DNA from: an uncultured Alphaproteobacteria bacterium
GTDB taxonomy: Bacteria > Pseudomonadota > Alphaproteobacteria > HIMB59 > GCA-002718135
Assembly: GCA_902530685.1 (NCBI GenBank)
Contig: CACAAZ010000009.1
Span: forward strand, 1 to 47,477
Reading direction: 5' to 3'
DNA: 47,477 bases
The position numbers and the translations under genes were made by a program. Numbering within the stretch: the first letter of the stretch is position 1; each line of letters begins with the position of its first letter. Positions 6,936-15,804 of this stretch are shown piece after piece. The notes beneath the pieces were generated by a model, which saw nothing but the letters and a program-made list of their open reading frames with translations, made no database searches and was not told where the DNA came from.

Positions 6936-8075
6936 TTATCCTTTTACTGAACCAGCCACCAAACCTCTAATAAAATATCTCTGAAGAGCAAAAAATATAA
7001 ATAAAGGCACTGTCATTGAAACAAAAGCACCTGTTGTTAAAATCTCCCAATTCTCACCTCTGGAACCTAGCAATTCTTTTAATTTTGCAGTTAATATTAT
7101 TTCACTAGGAACTTGGTCTAAGAATACTAAACCTACTAATAGATCATTCCAGCACCATAAAAATTGTAAAATAAATATTGAAGCAAATGCAGGTATAGAA
7201 AGAGGAATAATTATGCGTAAAAAGATATCATAATGAGAAGCGCCATCAACTTTAGCGGCCTCCATCATTTCATTAGGTAAGCTTTTTAAAAAATTTCTTA
7301 ATAGAAAAGTAGTTGAGGCTAATCCAAAACCAGTATGTGCCATCCATACACCTGGATAAGACTTAGCAGCCACTCCAAATAATGCCCCAACATCATTATA
7401 GATTGTTAGTATTGGTATTAAAGACATTTGAAGTGGTACAACAAGTGATGCAATTATTATTGCTAAGAGAGTATCTCTTCCATAAAATTTCATCCAAGTT
7501 AAAGAATATGCGAAGAAAGAGCATATTATTAATGGAATTAGTGTTGAAGGTAATGCTACTGCCATTGTATTAACAAAAGCTCTGCCAATTCCTTCTTTGA
7601 ATAAAACTTCTCTGTAGTTTTCAAAAGTAAATGCAGGAGGGCTTAATGATGTAGTAAATAATCTTTTACCTTTTTTCTTTTTAAATTCTATTTTTGATCT
7701 CCATTCATAATTTCCATCTTCATCAATAAAAACTTCACTTTTATCTTTAAAAATTGCAACATCGCCGATATTATATTCATTAATTTTTTTAGAGGTAATT
7801 CCAAAACTTTGTATTTTTTTTCCTGAATTTTCTTTGAATAAATTTCCTTTAATTTTAAAAAAACCATCTTCTTCGATTTGGCTTTCCATCCCTGACATTC
7901 TATAAATTTCATTTACTTCTGTAGTAGTCAAAGAAGTCCACCATCCACTTATAGCTAATAAATCTTTATCTCTTAAAGAGCTAATAAAAAGACCAAAAGT
8001 AGGAATGATCCATATAATCACAAAGAACAAAAGCAATAATTGAGAAAAGATAGATGATAATGAAAATTTCTTCAT
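6936..8075 (-). CDS. aglG: Alpha-glucoside/trehalose ABC transporter permease AglG
   Basis: A 379-residue inner-membrane permease of the MalG type. After the first helix it reads 'SLRDKDLLAISGWWTSL', the start of a roughly 100-residue periplasmic insert (residues about 40-140) characteristic of AglG rather than MalG. The EAA loop is visible as 'EAAKVDGASHYDIFLRIIIPL' split across residues about 277-297. The length is close to rhizobial AglG. I chose ATG 8075, which overlaps the aglF stop as TAATG; the open frame extends 13 codons further upstream but that would run into aglF. Works with AglF, AglE and AglK. Confidence 0.87.
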   Translation of the reverse strand: MKKFSLSSIFSQLLLLFFVIIWIIPTFGLFISSLRDKDLLAISGWWTSLTTTEVNEIYRMSGMESQIEEDGFFKIKGNLFKENSGKKIQSFGITSKKINEYNIGDVAIFKDKSEVFIDEDGNYEWRSKIEFKKKKGKRLFTTSLSPPAFTFENYREVLFKEGIGRAFVNTMAVALPSTLIPLIICSFFAYSLTWMKFYGRDTLLAIIIASLVVPLQMSLIPILTIYNDVGALFGVAAKSYPGVWMAHTGFGLASTTFLLRNFLKSLPNEMMEAAKVDGASHYDIFLRIIIPLSIPAFASIFILQFLWCWNDLLVGLVFLDQVPSEIILTAKLKELLGSRGENWEILTTGAFVSMTVPLFIFFALQRYFIRGLVAGSVKG

Positions 8076-9058
8076 TAAATTTTTTGTTCCTGTCTGTGTT
8101 TGTATAAATTCCATGCTAAAATTGGTATGACACCAATCATAATAACAATAGCTAAAACACTTCCTCTTCCTGAGTCACCACCACCCCTAAACATCCAATC
8201 ATACATTAAGTTAGCTAAAACTCCTGTCTGCCATTCACCATTTGTCATTGCAAAAATAATATCAAATATTCTTAAAACAATTATTGTAATCAACGTCCAA
8301 ATAACAAGGATTGTTTGTTCCAAATAAGGAATTATAATTGAGAAAAATATTTTTAACTCACTAGCACCATCAATTCTTGCTGCTTCAAGCATCTCCTTTG
8401 GTATACTTCTTAACGCCGCACTAAAAATCACAAGAGCTAATCCAGTCTGTATCCAAATCATTATAGCCATTAAAAAGAAATTGTTCCACATTGGGATTGT
8501 TAGCCAAGCTTGTGGTTCATAACCAAATGAAACAATAATAGCATTTAGTAATCCAATTTGTGTATTTTCAGGACCTCTATATTCATAAATAAATTTCCAA
8601 ATTACACCTGCTCCTACAAATGATATTGCCATAGGCATAAATATGATAGATTTTGCAATAGAGCCCCACCAAATTCTATCAGCTAAATTAGCAATGACTA
8701 ATCCAAAAAAAGTACTTAAAGTTGGGACAACTAGTAACCATACTAAATTATTTAATATACTTCTTCTAAATTCAGGATCATTGATTGCCCATTTATAATT
8801 GTATAGTCCGACAAATTCTCTTCCAAATTTGTCATAAAAGCTAAGCCTAATAGTTTCAAATACTGGATATAAAATAAAAACAAATAAAACAATAAATGCA
8901 GGTGCTATAAAAACTATGACTCTGATTGAATTTTCAATATTATATCTCTTCAGAGTTTTATTACCATAAATATCTAAAATATAATTTGAGATATGAAAGT
9001 AGGCTATAAAAAGTAATATTCCTAAAAAAACAATGAATAGTAAATTCAGAATAGTCAT
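8075..9058 (-). CDS. aglF: Alpha-glucoside/trehalose ABC transporter permease AglF
   Basis: A 327-residue MalF-type permease with an N-terminal helix (residues about 3-28) followed by about six core transmembrane helices. The EAA motif 'EMLEAARIDGASELKIFF' marks the contact with the ATPase. 'FVGAGVIWKFIYEYRG' and 'NNFFLMAIMIWIQTG' are conserved in the AglF group. It is separated from aglE by a strong hairpin (9081-9111) and coupled to aglG by a TAATG overlap. No strong SD precedes ATG 9058, so permease expression is likely much lower than that of the binding protein. Confidence 0.87.
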   Translation of the reverse strand: MTILNLLFIVFLGILLFIAYFHISNYILDIYGNKTLKRYNIENSIRVIVFIAPAFIVLFVFILYPVFETIRLSFYDKFGREFVGLYNYKWAINDPEFRRSILNNLVWLLVVPTLSTFFGLVIANLADRIWWGSIAKSIIFMPMAISFVGAGVIWKFIYEYRGPENTQIGLLNAIIVSFGYEPQAWLTIPMWNNFFLMAIMIWIQTGLALVIFSAALRSIPKEMLEAARIDGASELKIFFSIIIPYLEQTILVIWTLITIIVLRIFDIIFAMTNGEWQTGVLANLMYDWMFRGGGDSGRGSVLAIVIMIGVIPILAWNLYKHRQEQKI

Positions 9059-9080
9059 TAGTGATTAAATATATAAAAAG

Positions 9081-9111
9081 AACAGGCGAACAAGTTAATT
9101 GTTCGCCTGTT
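9081..9111 (-). terminator. Hairpin between aglE and aglF (partial terminator or 3' stabiliser)
   Basis: Perfect 13-bp stem AACAGGCGAACAA (9081-9093) with 9099-9111 and a 5-base loop. In the minus-strand direction it is followed by CTTTTTATATA. It sits 13 bases past the aglE stop and 22 bases before the aglF start. Such hairpins after binding-protein genes usually let through only part of transcription or protect the upstream mRNA, as in malE-malF. The structure is seen; the effect is inferred. Confidence 0.8.
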
Positions 9112-9124
9112 AATAATGGAAAAG

Positions 9125-10435
9125 TTACTTAATTGCGTCCCAACTATCTTGAATCGCATCTGCTACATCTTGGGCAGATTTTCCATTAGTATAGTCAACC
9201 ATACCAGTCCAGAAAGTACCTGCACCAATAGCACCAGGCATTAAGTCTGACGCATCAAATCTAAATGTTGTTGCGCCTGTTAGAATTTCACCTAGTTTTC
9301 TAAAAGTTTCACTGGCATATTTACTGCCATCAACACCTTTATGAGGTGTTAGGAAGCCGCCTTTAGCCATCCAATACTCATGAGCTTCAGGATGCATTAA
9401 AAATTTAATGAACTCTATTGTTGCTTGGTTATCATTAGTAGCAGCTACTAATGTTCCAGCTCCAAGTACAGGAGTTCCTAAATCTTTAGTTGCATATGCA
9501 GGGAAATAAAAGAAATCATAATCAACGCCAGCTTCAACACCTTCAGGGAAGAATGCAGGTATAAAGCTAGCTTGTCTATGCATCATACACTCTGCTGGTG
9601 AAGTGAAAAGTCCATTTGGTGCATCTCTAAAATCAGTAGTTGCAACTGCTTTAGATCCACCATTTACAAACTTATCGTTCAACGCAAAAGTTCCAAAGAA
9701 ATTCATTGCTTCAATAACTCTTGGGTCATTAAAAGGCATTTCGTTGGATACCCACATATCATAAACATCAGGCGAATGTGTTCTTAACATGATATCTTCC
9801 ATCCAGTCAGTTGCAGGCCAACCAGTTGCTGCACCTGAACCTAGACCAATACACCATGGAGTATTTCCATCAGACGCCATTTGTCTTGTTAGTGCAATTA
9901 ACTCTTCCATAGTTCCAGGAACTTCGTAACCATTGTCTTCGAAGTTATCTGGTGAGTACCAAACTAAACTTTTAACATTTGTTCTGAAGAAAATTGCATT
10001 GAATTGGTCGGTACCATTTTCATCTGCATAAGTTGAAAGATCAATCCATGATTGACCAGCAGCATAATTGTCTAACACCATTTGTTTTATGTCATCTCCT
10101 AGAGGAACTAATCCCCCCATCGCTGCTGCATTTGCAGCTAGACCTGGTTGTGGAAATACAACTAAATCTGCAGCACTTCCTGCTTTTAGATCAATCATAA
10201 CTTGTTGCTCAAAACTATCTGAGCCACCATATTCAAAAGTTGCTCCAGTAGCCTTTTCAAATATAGCACCTACTTCTCTCATTATTTCTTGTTCTGGTGA
10301 TAACCAAGGACCAAACATAACAACTTTTTGTCCGCTTAGATCCGGACCAGTATAAGCATGGCCTCCTGCTAATGCAGAAAAGCTTATAAAAAATGATGAG
10401 AAGGTAACTAATAGAATTTTAAATAATTTTTTCAT
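9125..10435 (-). CDS. aglE: Alpha-glucoside/trehalose ABC transporter substrate-binding protein AglE
   Basis: A 436-residue periplasmic binding protein with a clear Sec signal (residues 1-24, MKKLFKILLVTF... to ALAGG). The mature part has AglE-type features: 'VVMFGPWLSPEQEIMREV', 'DLVVFPQPGLAANAAA', 'NTPWCIGLGSGAATGWPATD'. I chose ATG 10435 because GGAGG (10440-10444) lies 4 bases upstream and the signal peptide begins there; the open frame extends 11 codons further. Its codons are visibly richer in G and C than the neighbours, as expected for a highly expressed gene. It opens the aglEFG unit and is controlled by the operator at 10472-10487. Confidence 0.9.
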   Translation of the reverse strand: MKKLFKILLVTFSSFFISFSALAGGHAYTGPDLSGQKVVMFGPWLSPEQEIMREVGAIFEKATGATFEYGGSDSFEQQVMIDLKAGSAADLVVFPQPGLAANAAAMGGLVPLGDDIKQMVLDNYAAGQSWIDLSTYADENGTDQFNAIFFRTNVKSLVWYSPDNFEDNGYEVPGTMEELIALTRQMASDGNTPWCIGLGSGAATGWPATDWMEDIMLRTHSPDVYDMWVSNEMPFNDPRVIEAMNFFGTFALNDKFVNGGSKAVATTDFRDAPNGLFTSPAECMMHRQASFIPAFFPEGVEAGVDYDFFYFPAYATKDLGTPVLGAGTLVAATNDNQATIEFIKFLMHPEAHEYWMAKGGFLTPHKGVDGSKYASETFRKLGEILTGATTFRFDASDLMPGAIGAGTFWTGMVDYTNGKSAQDVADAIQDSWDAIK

Positions 10436-10471
10436 TATTCCTCCATATTTATAAATATAAACATACATTTT

Positions 10472-10493
10472 ACCAAAACGTTTTGGTTGTCAA
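10472..10493 (-). promoter_or_regulatory. aglE promoter -35 with perfect LacI-type operator
   Basis: A 16-bp perfect palindrome, ACCAAAACGTTTTGGT (10472-10487), has the central CG typical of LacI-family operators. On the minus strand a consensus -35 TTGACA (10493-10488) directly abuts it, so the operator fills the spacer. The -10 is weak (AAATGT or AATGTA). On the plus side TTGTCA (10487-10492) and TATTCA (10510-10515) with a 17-base spacer could drive the regulator gene, giving autoregulation. Confidence 0.75.
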
Positions 10494-10523
10494 TTTATTA
10501 TTTGTCAGTTATTCATTATTTTG

Positions 10524-11543
10524 ATGAATATTAAGGAATTAGCAAAAAAACTTGATCTATCCATAACCACTGTATCTAGGGCACTTGGAGGTTACTCAGA
10601 TGTAAGTGACAAGACAAGAAAAAGGGTAAAAAAATATGCTTCAAAATATCAATATAGCCCCAACCCTTATGCTAGTATTTTGGCATCTGGTAAAACAAAT
10701 ACAGTAGGATATGTTCTACCAATATATGGCACTAATTCAAGCACCCTTAATCAAGGCAACTTTTTTCAGTTTGTGTCAGGTATGTCTGATGAATTGTTCT
10801 CTGAAAGTATACAATTACAAATTTTGTTTGCTAAAAGTGAAAATGAAGAAATAAAGGCTTATGAAAAATTAATCTTAGAGCAAAAAATTGAAAATATTGT
10901 GCTACAAAATATTAAAATAAATGATAAACGAATTGAATTTTTAAATAAACATAAAATAAATTATGTTGCTTGGGGAAAAACAAAATCCAATAAAAATTTT
11001 TCTTGGGTAGATTTAGATAACTCTGGAGCAATTGAAACAATTACAAATTATTTAATAAAAAAAAAACATAGAAATATTGCATATATTAATATTTCAGAAA
11101 AATATAATTTTGCAAATGAAAGAAAATTGTCATTTTTAAGAACTCTCAAAAAAAACAAAATTAATTTTAACAAAAATTACTACGCATCAGTTAAACTTGA
11201 GGAGCCTGAGAAAAGTTTTGAAATAATCAAAAATATGTTAAAAAAAAATAAAAAAATATCATCGATAATTTGCTCAACTGAATATTCTGCCTTGAGTGCT
11301 ATTAAAGCTTGTAACTATTTGAAATTAAAAATTGGTAAAGATATATCAATTATAACTTTTGATGGACCTTTAGTTAGAGATTTAAGCTCACCTCCAATCA
11401 CTGCTGTATCCTTTCCAGTAAAAGAGCTTGGGAAAAAAGCTATTAATATCCTTTTAAATAAGGCAAAAAATCCTAATAAAATTGAAAATTATCTAGCTAA
11501 AGTTAATATTATTGAGAGAGGATCTGTTCATTATTGTGATTAA
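10524..11543 (+). CDS. aglR: LacI-family transcriptional regulator of the agl/thu locus
   Basis: A 339-residue LacI/GalR repressor. The N-terminal helix-turn-helix is clear (residues 1-20, MNIKELAKKLDLSITTVSRA) with the hinge helix near residues 45-58 ('YSPNPYASILASGKT'). A periplasmic-binding-like effector domain follows, with 'GYVLP' at about 65 and 'ISIITFDGP' near 275. I used ATG 10524; a TTG lies one codon upstream. It is divergent from aglE with the palindromic operator between them, so it most likely represses aglEFG, itself and the thuA unit until a disaccharide binds. The effector is inferred, not seen. Confidence 0.87.
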   Translation: MNIKELAKKLDLSITTVSRALGGYSDVSDKTRKRVKKYASKYQYSPNPYASILASGKTNTVGYVLPIYGTNSSTLNQGNFFQFVSGMSDELFSESIQLQILFAKSENEEIKAYEKLILEQKIENIVLQNIKINDKRIEFLNKHKINYVAWGKTKSNKNFSWVDLDNSGAIETITNYLIKKKHRNIAYINISEKYNFANERKLSFLRTLKKNKINFNKNYYASVKLEEPEKSFEIIKNMLKKNKKISSIICSTEYSALSAIKACNYLKLKIGKDISIITFDGPLVRDLSSPPITAVSFPVKELGKKAINILLNKAKNPNKIENYLAKVNIIERGSVHYCD

Positions 11544-11582
11544 ACAAATATACATTTTTTTATAATTGTCATTTAACAGAAC

Positions 11583-11606
11583 TGTAATCAGGTTTATAGG
11601 ATTACA
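11583..11606 (+). promoter_or_regulatory. Inverted repeat abutting the ugd start codon
   Basis: TGTAATC (11583-11589) and GATTACA (11600-11606) form a 7-bp dyad with a 10-base spacer, ending directly before the ATG at 11607. The spacer holds the only SD-like bases (AGG, 11598-11600), so as RNA the hairpin would mask the ribosome binding site; as DNA it could be an operator. Either role is inference. Confidence 0.4.
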
Positions 11607-12902
11607 ATGAAATTAGCAATTGTTGGAACAGGATATGTAGGTTTAGTATCAGGCGCTTGTTTTGCTGAGTTTGGATATCAGACTGTATGTATTGATAATA
11701 ATATATCTAGAATTGAAAGTTTAAAATCTGGGAAATGTCCATTTTTTGAACCAGGGATGGATAATTTACTTTCAAAACATCTAAAAATTACTAAACTTCT
11801 ATGTTTTTCTTCATCACTTAGTGAGTCAATAAAGGACTCTGATATAGTTTTCATTACAGTAGGAACTCCTAGTAGAAGACTAGATGATCAAGCTGACTTG
11901 AGTCATGTATGGTCTGTTTCAAAAGAAATAGCAAAAAATATAAATAAATATTCTCTTATTGTTACAAAATCAACTGTTCCAGTAGGTACTTCAAAAGAAA
12001 TAAAAAAAATTATTGGCAGTATTATTTCTGATGATCTTTTTGATGTTGTATCCAATCCTGAATTTCTGAGAGAGGGATCCGCAATAGACGATTTCATGAG
12101 ACCTGATAGAGTTGTAATTGGAACAGAAAATGAAAAATCTAAAAATATTATGAAAGAACTTTACAGACCCTTATATCTTAAAGAAACACCTGTTTTTTCA
12201 ACCTCAATTGAAACTGCCGAAATTATAAAATATGCATCTAACAGTTTTTTAGCCACAAAAATTAGTTTTATTAATGAAGTTGCAGATTTATGTGAAGCTG
12301 TTGGAGCAAATGTTCAAGATGTATCTAAAGCAATGGGAATTGATAATAGAATTGGTGATAAATTTTTAAATGCCGGTCCTGGATATGGAGGCTCTTGTTT
12401 CCCTAAAGATGTGAAAGCTTTTTATTCTACAGCTAAAAAATTTAATGTTGATTTATCAATTATCAATGCAGTTCATAAATCAAATCAAATTCGTATAAAA
12501 AAAATTAGTAATAAGATTATTAGTAATGTTAAAAAGAGTTCATTATTATCCTTTTTAGGGTTAAGCTTTAAACCTAATACTGATGATATAAGGGAATCAT
12601 CATCTGTCAAACTTGCAAATTACTTATTTGAGCAAGGTTATACTATCAATTGCTTTGATCCTGTTGCTATGGAAAATACAAAAAAAGAGTTTAGTAATTT
12701 TAATTACTTTAATACAGCTCAAGAAGCATGTAATAATGTAGATGCAATTATAATAGGAACAGAATGGAATGAATTTAGGGCACTAAATTTTTCTGAAATC
12801 AGTAAACTAGTAAAAACAAAAAAAATATTTGATTTAAGAAATATTTATAATAGATCACAATTAGAAAGACTAGGTTTTGAATATCATGGAACAGGCAAAT
12901 AA
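11607..12902 (+). CDS. ugd: UDP-glucose 6-dehydrogenase
   Basis: A 431-residue enzyme that oxidises UDP-glucose to UDP-glucuronate with two NAD+, supplying uronic acids for surface polysaccharides or glycolipids. The NAD motif 'GTGYVGLVSG' is at residues 7-16, 'FITVGTPS' follows near 84-91, and the catalytic Cys264 lies in 'GPGYGGSCFPKD'. 'FKPNTDDIRESS' marks the C-terminal UDP-binding domain. All key residues are present. It overlaps the next gene by 17 bases, so the two are coupled and both act on sugar phosphate or nucleotide sugar precursors. Confidence 0.93.
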   Translation: MKLAIVGTGYVGLVSGACFAEFGYQTVCIDNNISRIESLKSGKCPFFEPGMDNLLSKHLKITKLLCFSSSLSESIKDSDIVFITVGTPSRRLDDQADLSHVWSVSKEIAKNINKYSLIVTKSTVPVGTSKEIKKIIGSIISDDLFDVVSNPEFLREGSAIDDFMRPDRVVIGTENEKSKNIMKELYRPLYLKETPVFSTSIETAEIIKYASNSFLATKISFINEVADLCEAVGANVQDVSKAMGIDNRIGDKFLNAGPGYGGSCFPKDVKAFYSTAKKFNVDLSIINAVHKSNQIRIKKISNKIISNVKKSSLLSFLGLSFKPNTDDIRESSSVKLANYLFEQGYTINCFDPVAMENTKKEFSNFNYFNTAQEACNNVDAIIIGTEWNEFRALNFSEISKLVKTKKIFDLRNIYNRSQLERLGFEYHGTGK

Positions 12903-14292
12903 ATATAAAATTGAAGAATTTGATCCTGAAATTTTAAGAGAATATGACATTAGAGGTATTGTAAATAAAAATATTACTGAAAATACTGCTTATACTATTG
13001 GAAGAGTTTTTGGTTATGTCGTCAATGATAAACTAGCATCAAATAATATTGCACTTGGTTATGATGGAAGGCTCACATCTCCTAAATTACATAAAGCATT
13101 AAGTTCAGGTTTAATAGACTCTGGAGCACATGTTAAATCCATAGGTGTATGCCCTACACCTATGTTATACTTTGCTGATTATTATCTTAATACAGATGCA
13201 GCAATTATGATAACTGGTTCACACAATCCATCTGAATATAATGGTTTTAAAATGGTTGTAAATAAACAAAGTTTCTTTAGTGAAAATATTCAAAAATTTC
13301 AAAGTATAATTAAAAATGCAAAATTAGAAAAAAAAGAGGGTTCTTTTAAAGAAATCAATATTATAAATTCTTATGTAGATAGAATTCTTAAGAATATTTC
13401 TCTAAAAAAAAAATTGAAAATAAGTTGGGATATAGGCAATGGCGCAATGGGAGTTGTTATTAATAAATTAGTATCAAAACTTAATAACACAGAAAATATA
13501 TTATTAAACCAAGAAGTAGATGGTAATTTTCCAAACCATCATCCTGATCCAACAGTTCCAAAAAATATGTTACAATTGATTGATTCCGTAAGAAACAATA
13601 AATGTGACATTGGCTTAGCCTTTGATGGTGATGGAGATAGGTTGGGAGTAGTAGATAATGATGGTAATATTGTTTGGGCAGATCAATATATGTTAGTTTT
13701 ATGTTCTGAAATATCTAATTTGTATAAAAATCCTAAGATAATTATGGACGTAAAATGTAGTAAAGTTTTTTTTGAGGAAGCAAAAAAGTTAGGCTGTCAA
13801 CCTATAATGGAAAGGACAGGTCATTCACCAATAAAAGAAAAAATGAAAGATATAGAATCACCTTTATCTGGAGAAATGAGTGGACACGTTTGTTATGGTG
13901 ATGATTTTTATGGATTTGATGATGCAATGTATGTTTCCTTAAGGCTGTTAAGAATATTAAGTAACAATGAATTAAACTTACAAGAGATAATCAATAAATA
14001 TCCTAAGACTTTCTCTACGCCGGAAACAAGATTTGATGTTAATGAAACAAAAAAATTTAAAATTATTGAAGAAATAAAAGAAAGAATAAAAAAATTAGAA
14101 GGAAAAATAATTGATATTGATGGAATTCGAGTTGAAAATAATGCAGGTTGGTTTTTAATGCGAGCTAGTAATACACAAAACCAACTAACCTGCCGTGCAG
14201 AGTCAACGTCTCAAGAAGGACTCAAATCTTTAATAGCAATAATCGAAAATCAACTATCCCTTAGTGGTGTAGATTATAAATTTACAATCTAA
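12886..14292 (+). CDS. Phosphomannomutase/phosphoglucomutase
   Basis: A 468-residue alpha-D-phosphohexomutase of the AlgC/ManB type, interconverting hexose 6- and 1-phosphates. The phosphoserine is Ser112 in 'TGSHNPSEYNGFK'. The Mg loop 'DGDGDR' lies near residues 249-254, the sugar-specificity loop 'GEMSGH' near 332-337, and the phosphate-binding 'RASNTQN' near the C-terminus. I used ATG 12886 inside the end of ugd; a TTG lies three codons upstream. With ugd it forms a nucleotide-sugar supply pair. Whether mannose or glucose phosphate is preferred cannot be told. Its end overlaps the convergent dac gene by 11 bases. Confidence 0.9.
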   Translation: MEQANKYKIEEFDPEILREYDIRGIVNKNITENTAYTIGRVFGYVVNDKLASNNIALGYDGRLTSPKLHKALSSGLIDSGAHVKSIGVCPTPMLYFADYYLNTDAAIMITGSHNPSEYNGFKMVVNKQSFFSENIQKFQSIIKNAKLEKKEGSFKEINIINSYVDRILKNISLKKKLKISWDIGNGAMGVVINKLVSKLNNTENILLNQEVDGNFPNHHPDPTVPKNMLQLIDSVRNNKCDIGLAFDGDGDRLGVVDNDGNIVWADQYMLVLCSEISNLYKNPKIIMDVKCSKVFFEEAKKLGCQPIMERTGHSPIKEKMKDIESPLSGEMSGHVCYGDDFYGFDDAMYVSLRLLRILSNNELNLQEIINKYPKTFSTPETRFDVNETKKFKIIEEIKERIKKLEGKIIDIDGIRVENNAGWFLMRASNTQNQLTCRAESTSQEGLKSLIAIIENQLSLSGVDYKFTI

Positions 14293-15379
14293 CAAAACAA
14301 TCGCGCTTATATTTTTTTAATCTTTTACAAGCCTTATATGCTTCTTTTTTAGTGAAATTTTTAAATCTAGATTCATAAAGTTGTTTACCATTCACTTTTA
14401 TAAGAGCTACATTTGATATTTTATCTTTTGTAGAAACTGGATATTTACTTTTAATTAATTTTATTTGCTTCTCAGCATTATTTCTATATTTGAATGTTCC
14501 AACAACAATTGAGTAATTTTCTTCTTCATTTTTTTTGATCTCTTTTTTAACTATTTCTTTTTTATTATCATTTTGTTTAATATTTAGTTCAGCAAATTCT
14601 TTATCCATAATTATTTTTAGCGATTTATTTCTTTGGCTACCTGTGTCTCCACCAAAAATAATTCCAATAAGCCTTTTGTTATCTCTTACTGCAGAAAAAG
14701 CTAGTTGAAAACCAGATGCCTTAATATAACCTGTTTTAATTCCATCTGCACCTTCATAACTTAACATCAACTTGTTATGTGTTTTATAAGTTTTGCCTTT
14801 GTAAGAAAACTTTGTATTGCTAAACAATTTATATTCATTAGGAAAGTTTGTAATAAGCTTATGACATAGTTTTGAAATATCTCTGGCAGTTGTTAATTGC
14901 GCTCTATTGGGAAGACCAGAAGCGTTTTTGAATGTTGTATTTTTCATACCTAGATTTTTTGCATAGTTTGTCATTAGTTTAGCAAATTCCTTTTCACTAC
15001 CAGATATATTTTCTGCTACTACTGTAGCTACATCATTTGCCGATTTAATTATAAGTGCATTAACTGCGTCTATGACTTTAATACTTGAACCTTCTTCTAA
15101 ATACAATTTACTTGGAGATCTCGATGCAGCAACACTTGATACACTTAATTGGCTATCATAACTAAGTTTTCCTTTTTTTAAGTAATCAAATACAATATAT
15201 AATGTCATTATCTTAGTCAGAGATGCTGGATAATTTCTCGTATCTGCATTGACCTCAAATAATACTTTTTCTGTATCAAAATCTATTACTATAGCTGCTT
15301 TTTTAGCAAATACATTTGATGCAAAAATTAGTATTAAAAAACTATTTAAAAATATGATTAATAATAAATTTTTTTTCAC
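14282..15379 (-). CDS. D-alanyl-D-alanine carboxypeptidase (PBP5/6 type) with SPOR-like C-terminus
   Basis: A 365-residue periplasmic serine peptidase that trims pentapeptides in peptidoglycan. A signal peptide covers residues 1-25. The three active-site motifs are all there: S53-L-T-K56, S113-A-N115 and K215-T-G217. Instead of the usual PBP5 beta domain and amphipathic anchor, a charged Lys/Glu linker (about 270-288) leads to a SPOR-like domain (about 291-365, starting 'YSIVVGTFKYRNNAEKQI'). SPOR domains bind denuded glycan at the septum, so the enzyme may be targeted to division sites. This architecture is known in alphaproteobacteria. Confidence 0.9.
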   Translation of the reverse strand: MKKNLLLIIFLNSFLILIFASNVFAKKAAIVIDFDTEKVLFEVNADTRNYPASLTKIMTLYIVFDYLKKGKLSYDSQLSVSSVAASRSPSKLYLEEGSSIKVIDAVNALIIKSANDVATVVAENISGSEKEFAKLMTNYAKNLGMKNTTFKNASGLPNRAQLTTARDISKLCHKLITNFPNEYKLFSNTKFSYKGKTYKTHNKLMLSYEGADGIKTGYIKASGFQLAFSAVRDNKRLIGIIFGGDTGSQRNKSLKIIMDKEFAELNIKQNDNKKEIVKKEIKKNEEENYSIVVGTFKYRNNAEKQIKLIKSKYPVSTKDKISNVALIKVNGKQLYESRFKNFTKKEAYKACKRLKKYKRDCFVRL

Positions 15380-15462
15380 AATTTCTTAATTAACATATGA
15401 TTTTCGATGCTTTCAAACATAAAAATACTTTAAAATATTTTAAAACATATTATTTAATAAAT

Positions 15463-15804
15463 ATGTCAAATGAAGATCAAAATAATGACAATAAAAATAA
15501 TAATGAGGATTTTCAAAGAGGTCTATTATTAGACACTAAGCCAAAAACAAAAAAACCTTCTATGTACAATGTATTATTATTAAACGATGATTATACCCCC
15601 ATGGAATTTGTTGTCATGGTTTTAGAAAAAATATTTAATAAAAAGCAAGAGGAGGCTACTCAAATAATGTTACATGTTCATAAAAATGGTATTGGGGTTT
15701 GTGGAACATTTACATATGAAGTTGCAGAGTCTAAATGTAAATCTGTTATGGATATGGCTAAGCAAAATGAGCATCCGCTTCAATGCACAATGGAAAAAAA
15801 TTAA
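15463..15804 (+). CDS. clpS: ClpS adaptor protein
   Basis: A 113-residue adaptor that hands N-degron substrates to ClpAP. A disordered Asn/Asp-rich N-terminus leads to the ClpS core: '[17 protein letters not shown]' near residues 36-52 (the N-D-D-Y-T binding-pocket residues), then '[17 protein letters not shown]', whose conserved His/Gly/Val are seen. I placed the start at ATG 15463; the open frame extends 22 codons upstream but that stretch is not conserved in the family. The stop overlaps the clpA start as TAATG, so adaptor and unfoldase are made together. Confidence 0.92.
   Translation: MSNEDQNNDNKNNNEDFQRGLLLDTKPKTKKPSMYNVLLLNDDYTPMEFVVMVLEKIFNKKQEEATQIMLHVHKNGIGVCGTFTYEVAESKCKSVMDMAKQNEHPLQCTMEKN

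Noticed and set aside
10068-10355. Open frame of 95 codons on the plus strand opposite aglE.
   Set aside because: It is a shadow of the signal-peptide-bearing aglE gene, which has clear homology and a strong SD; the antisense product has no recognisable domain.
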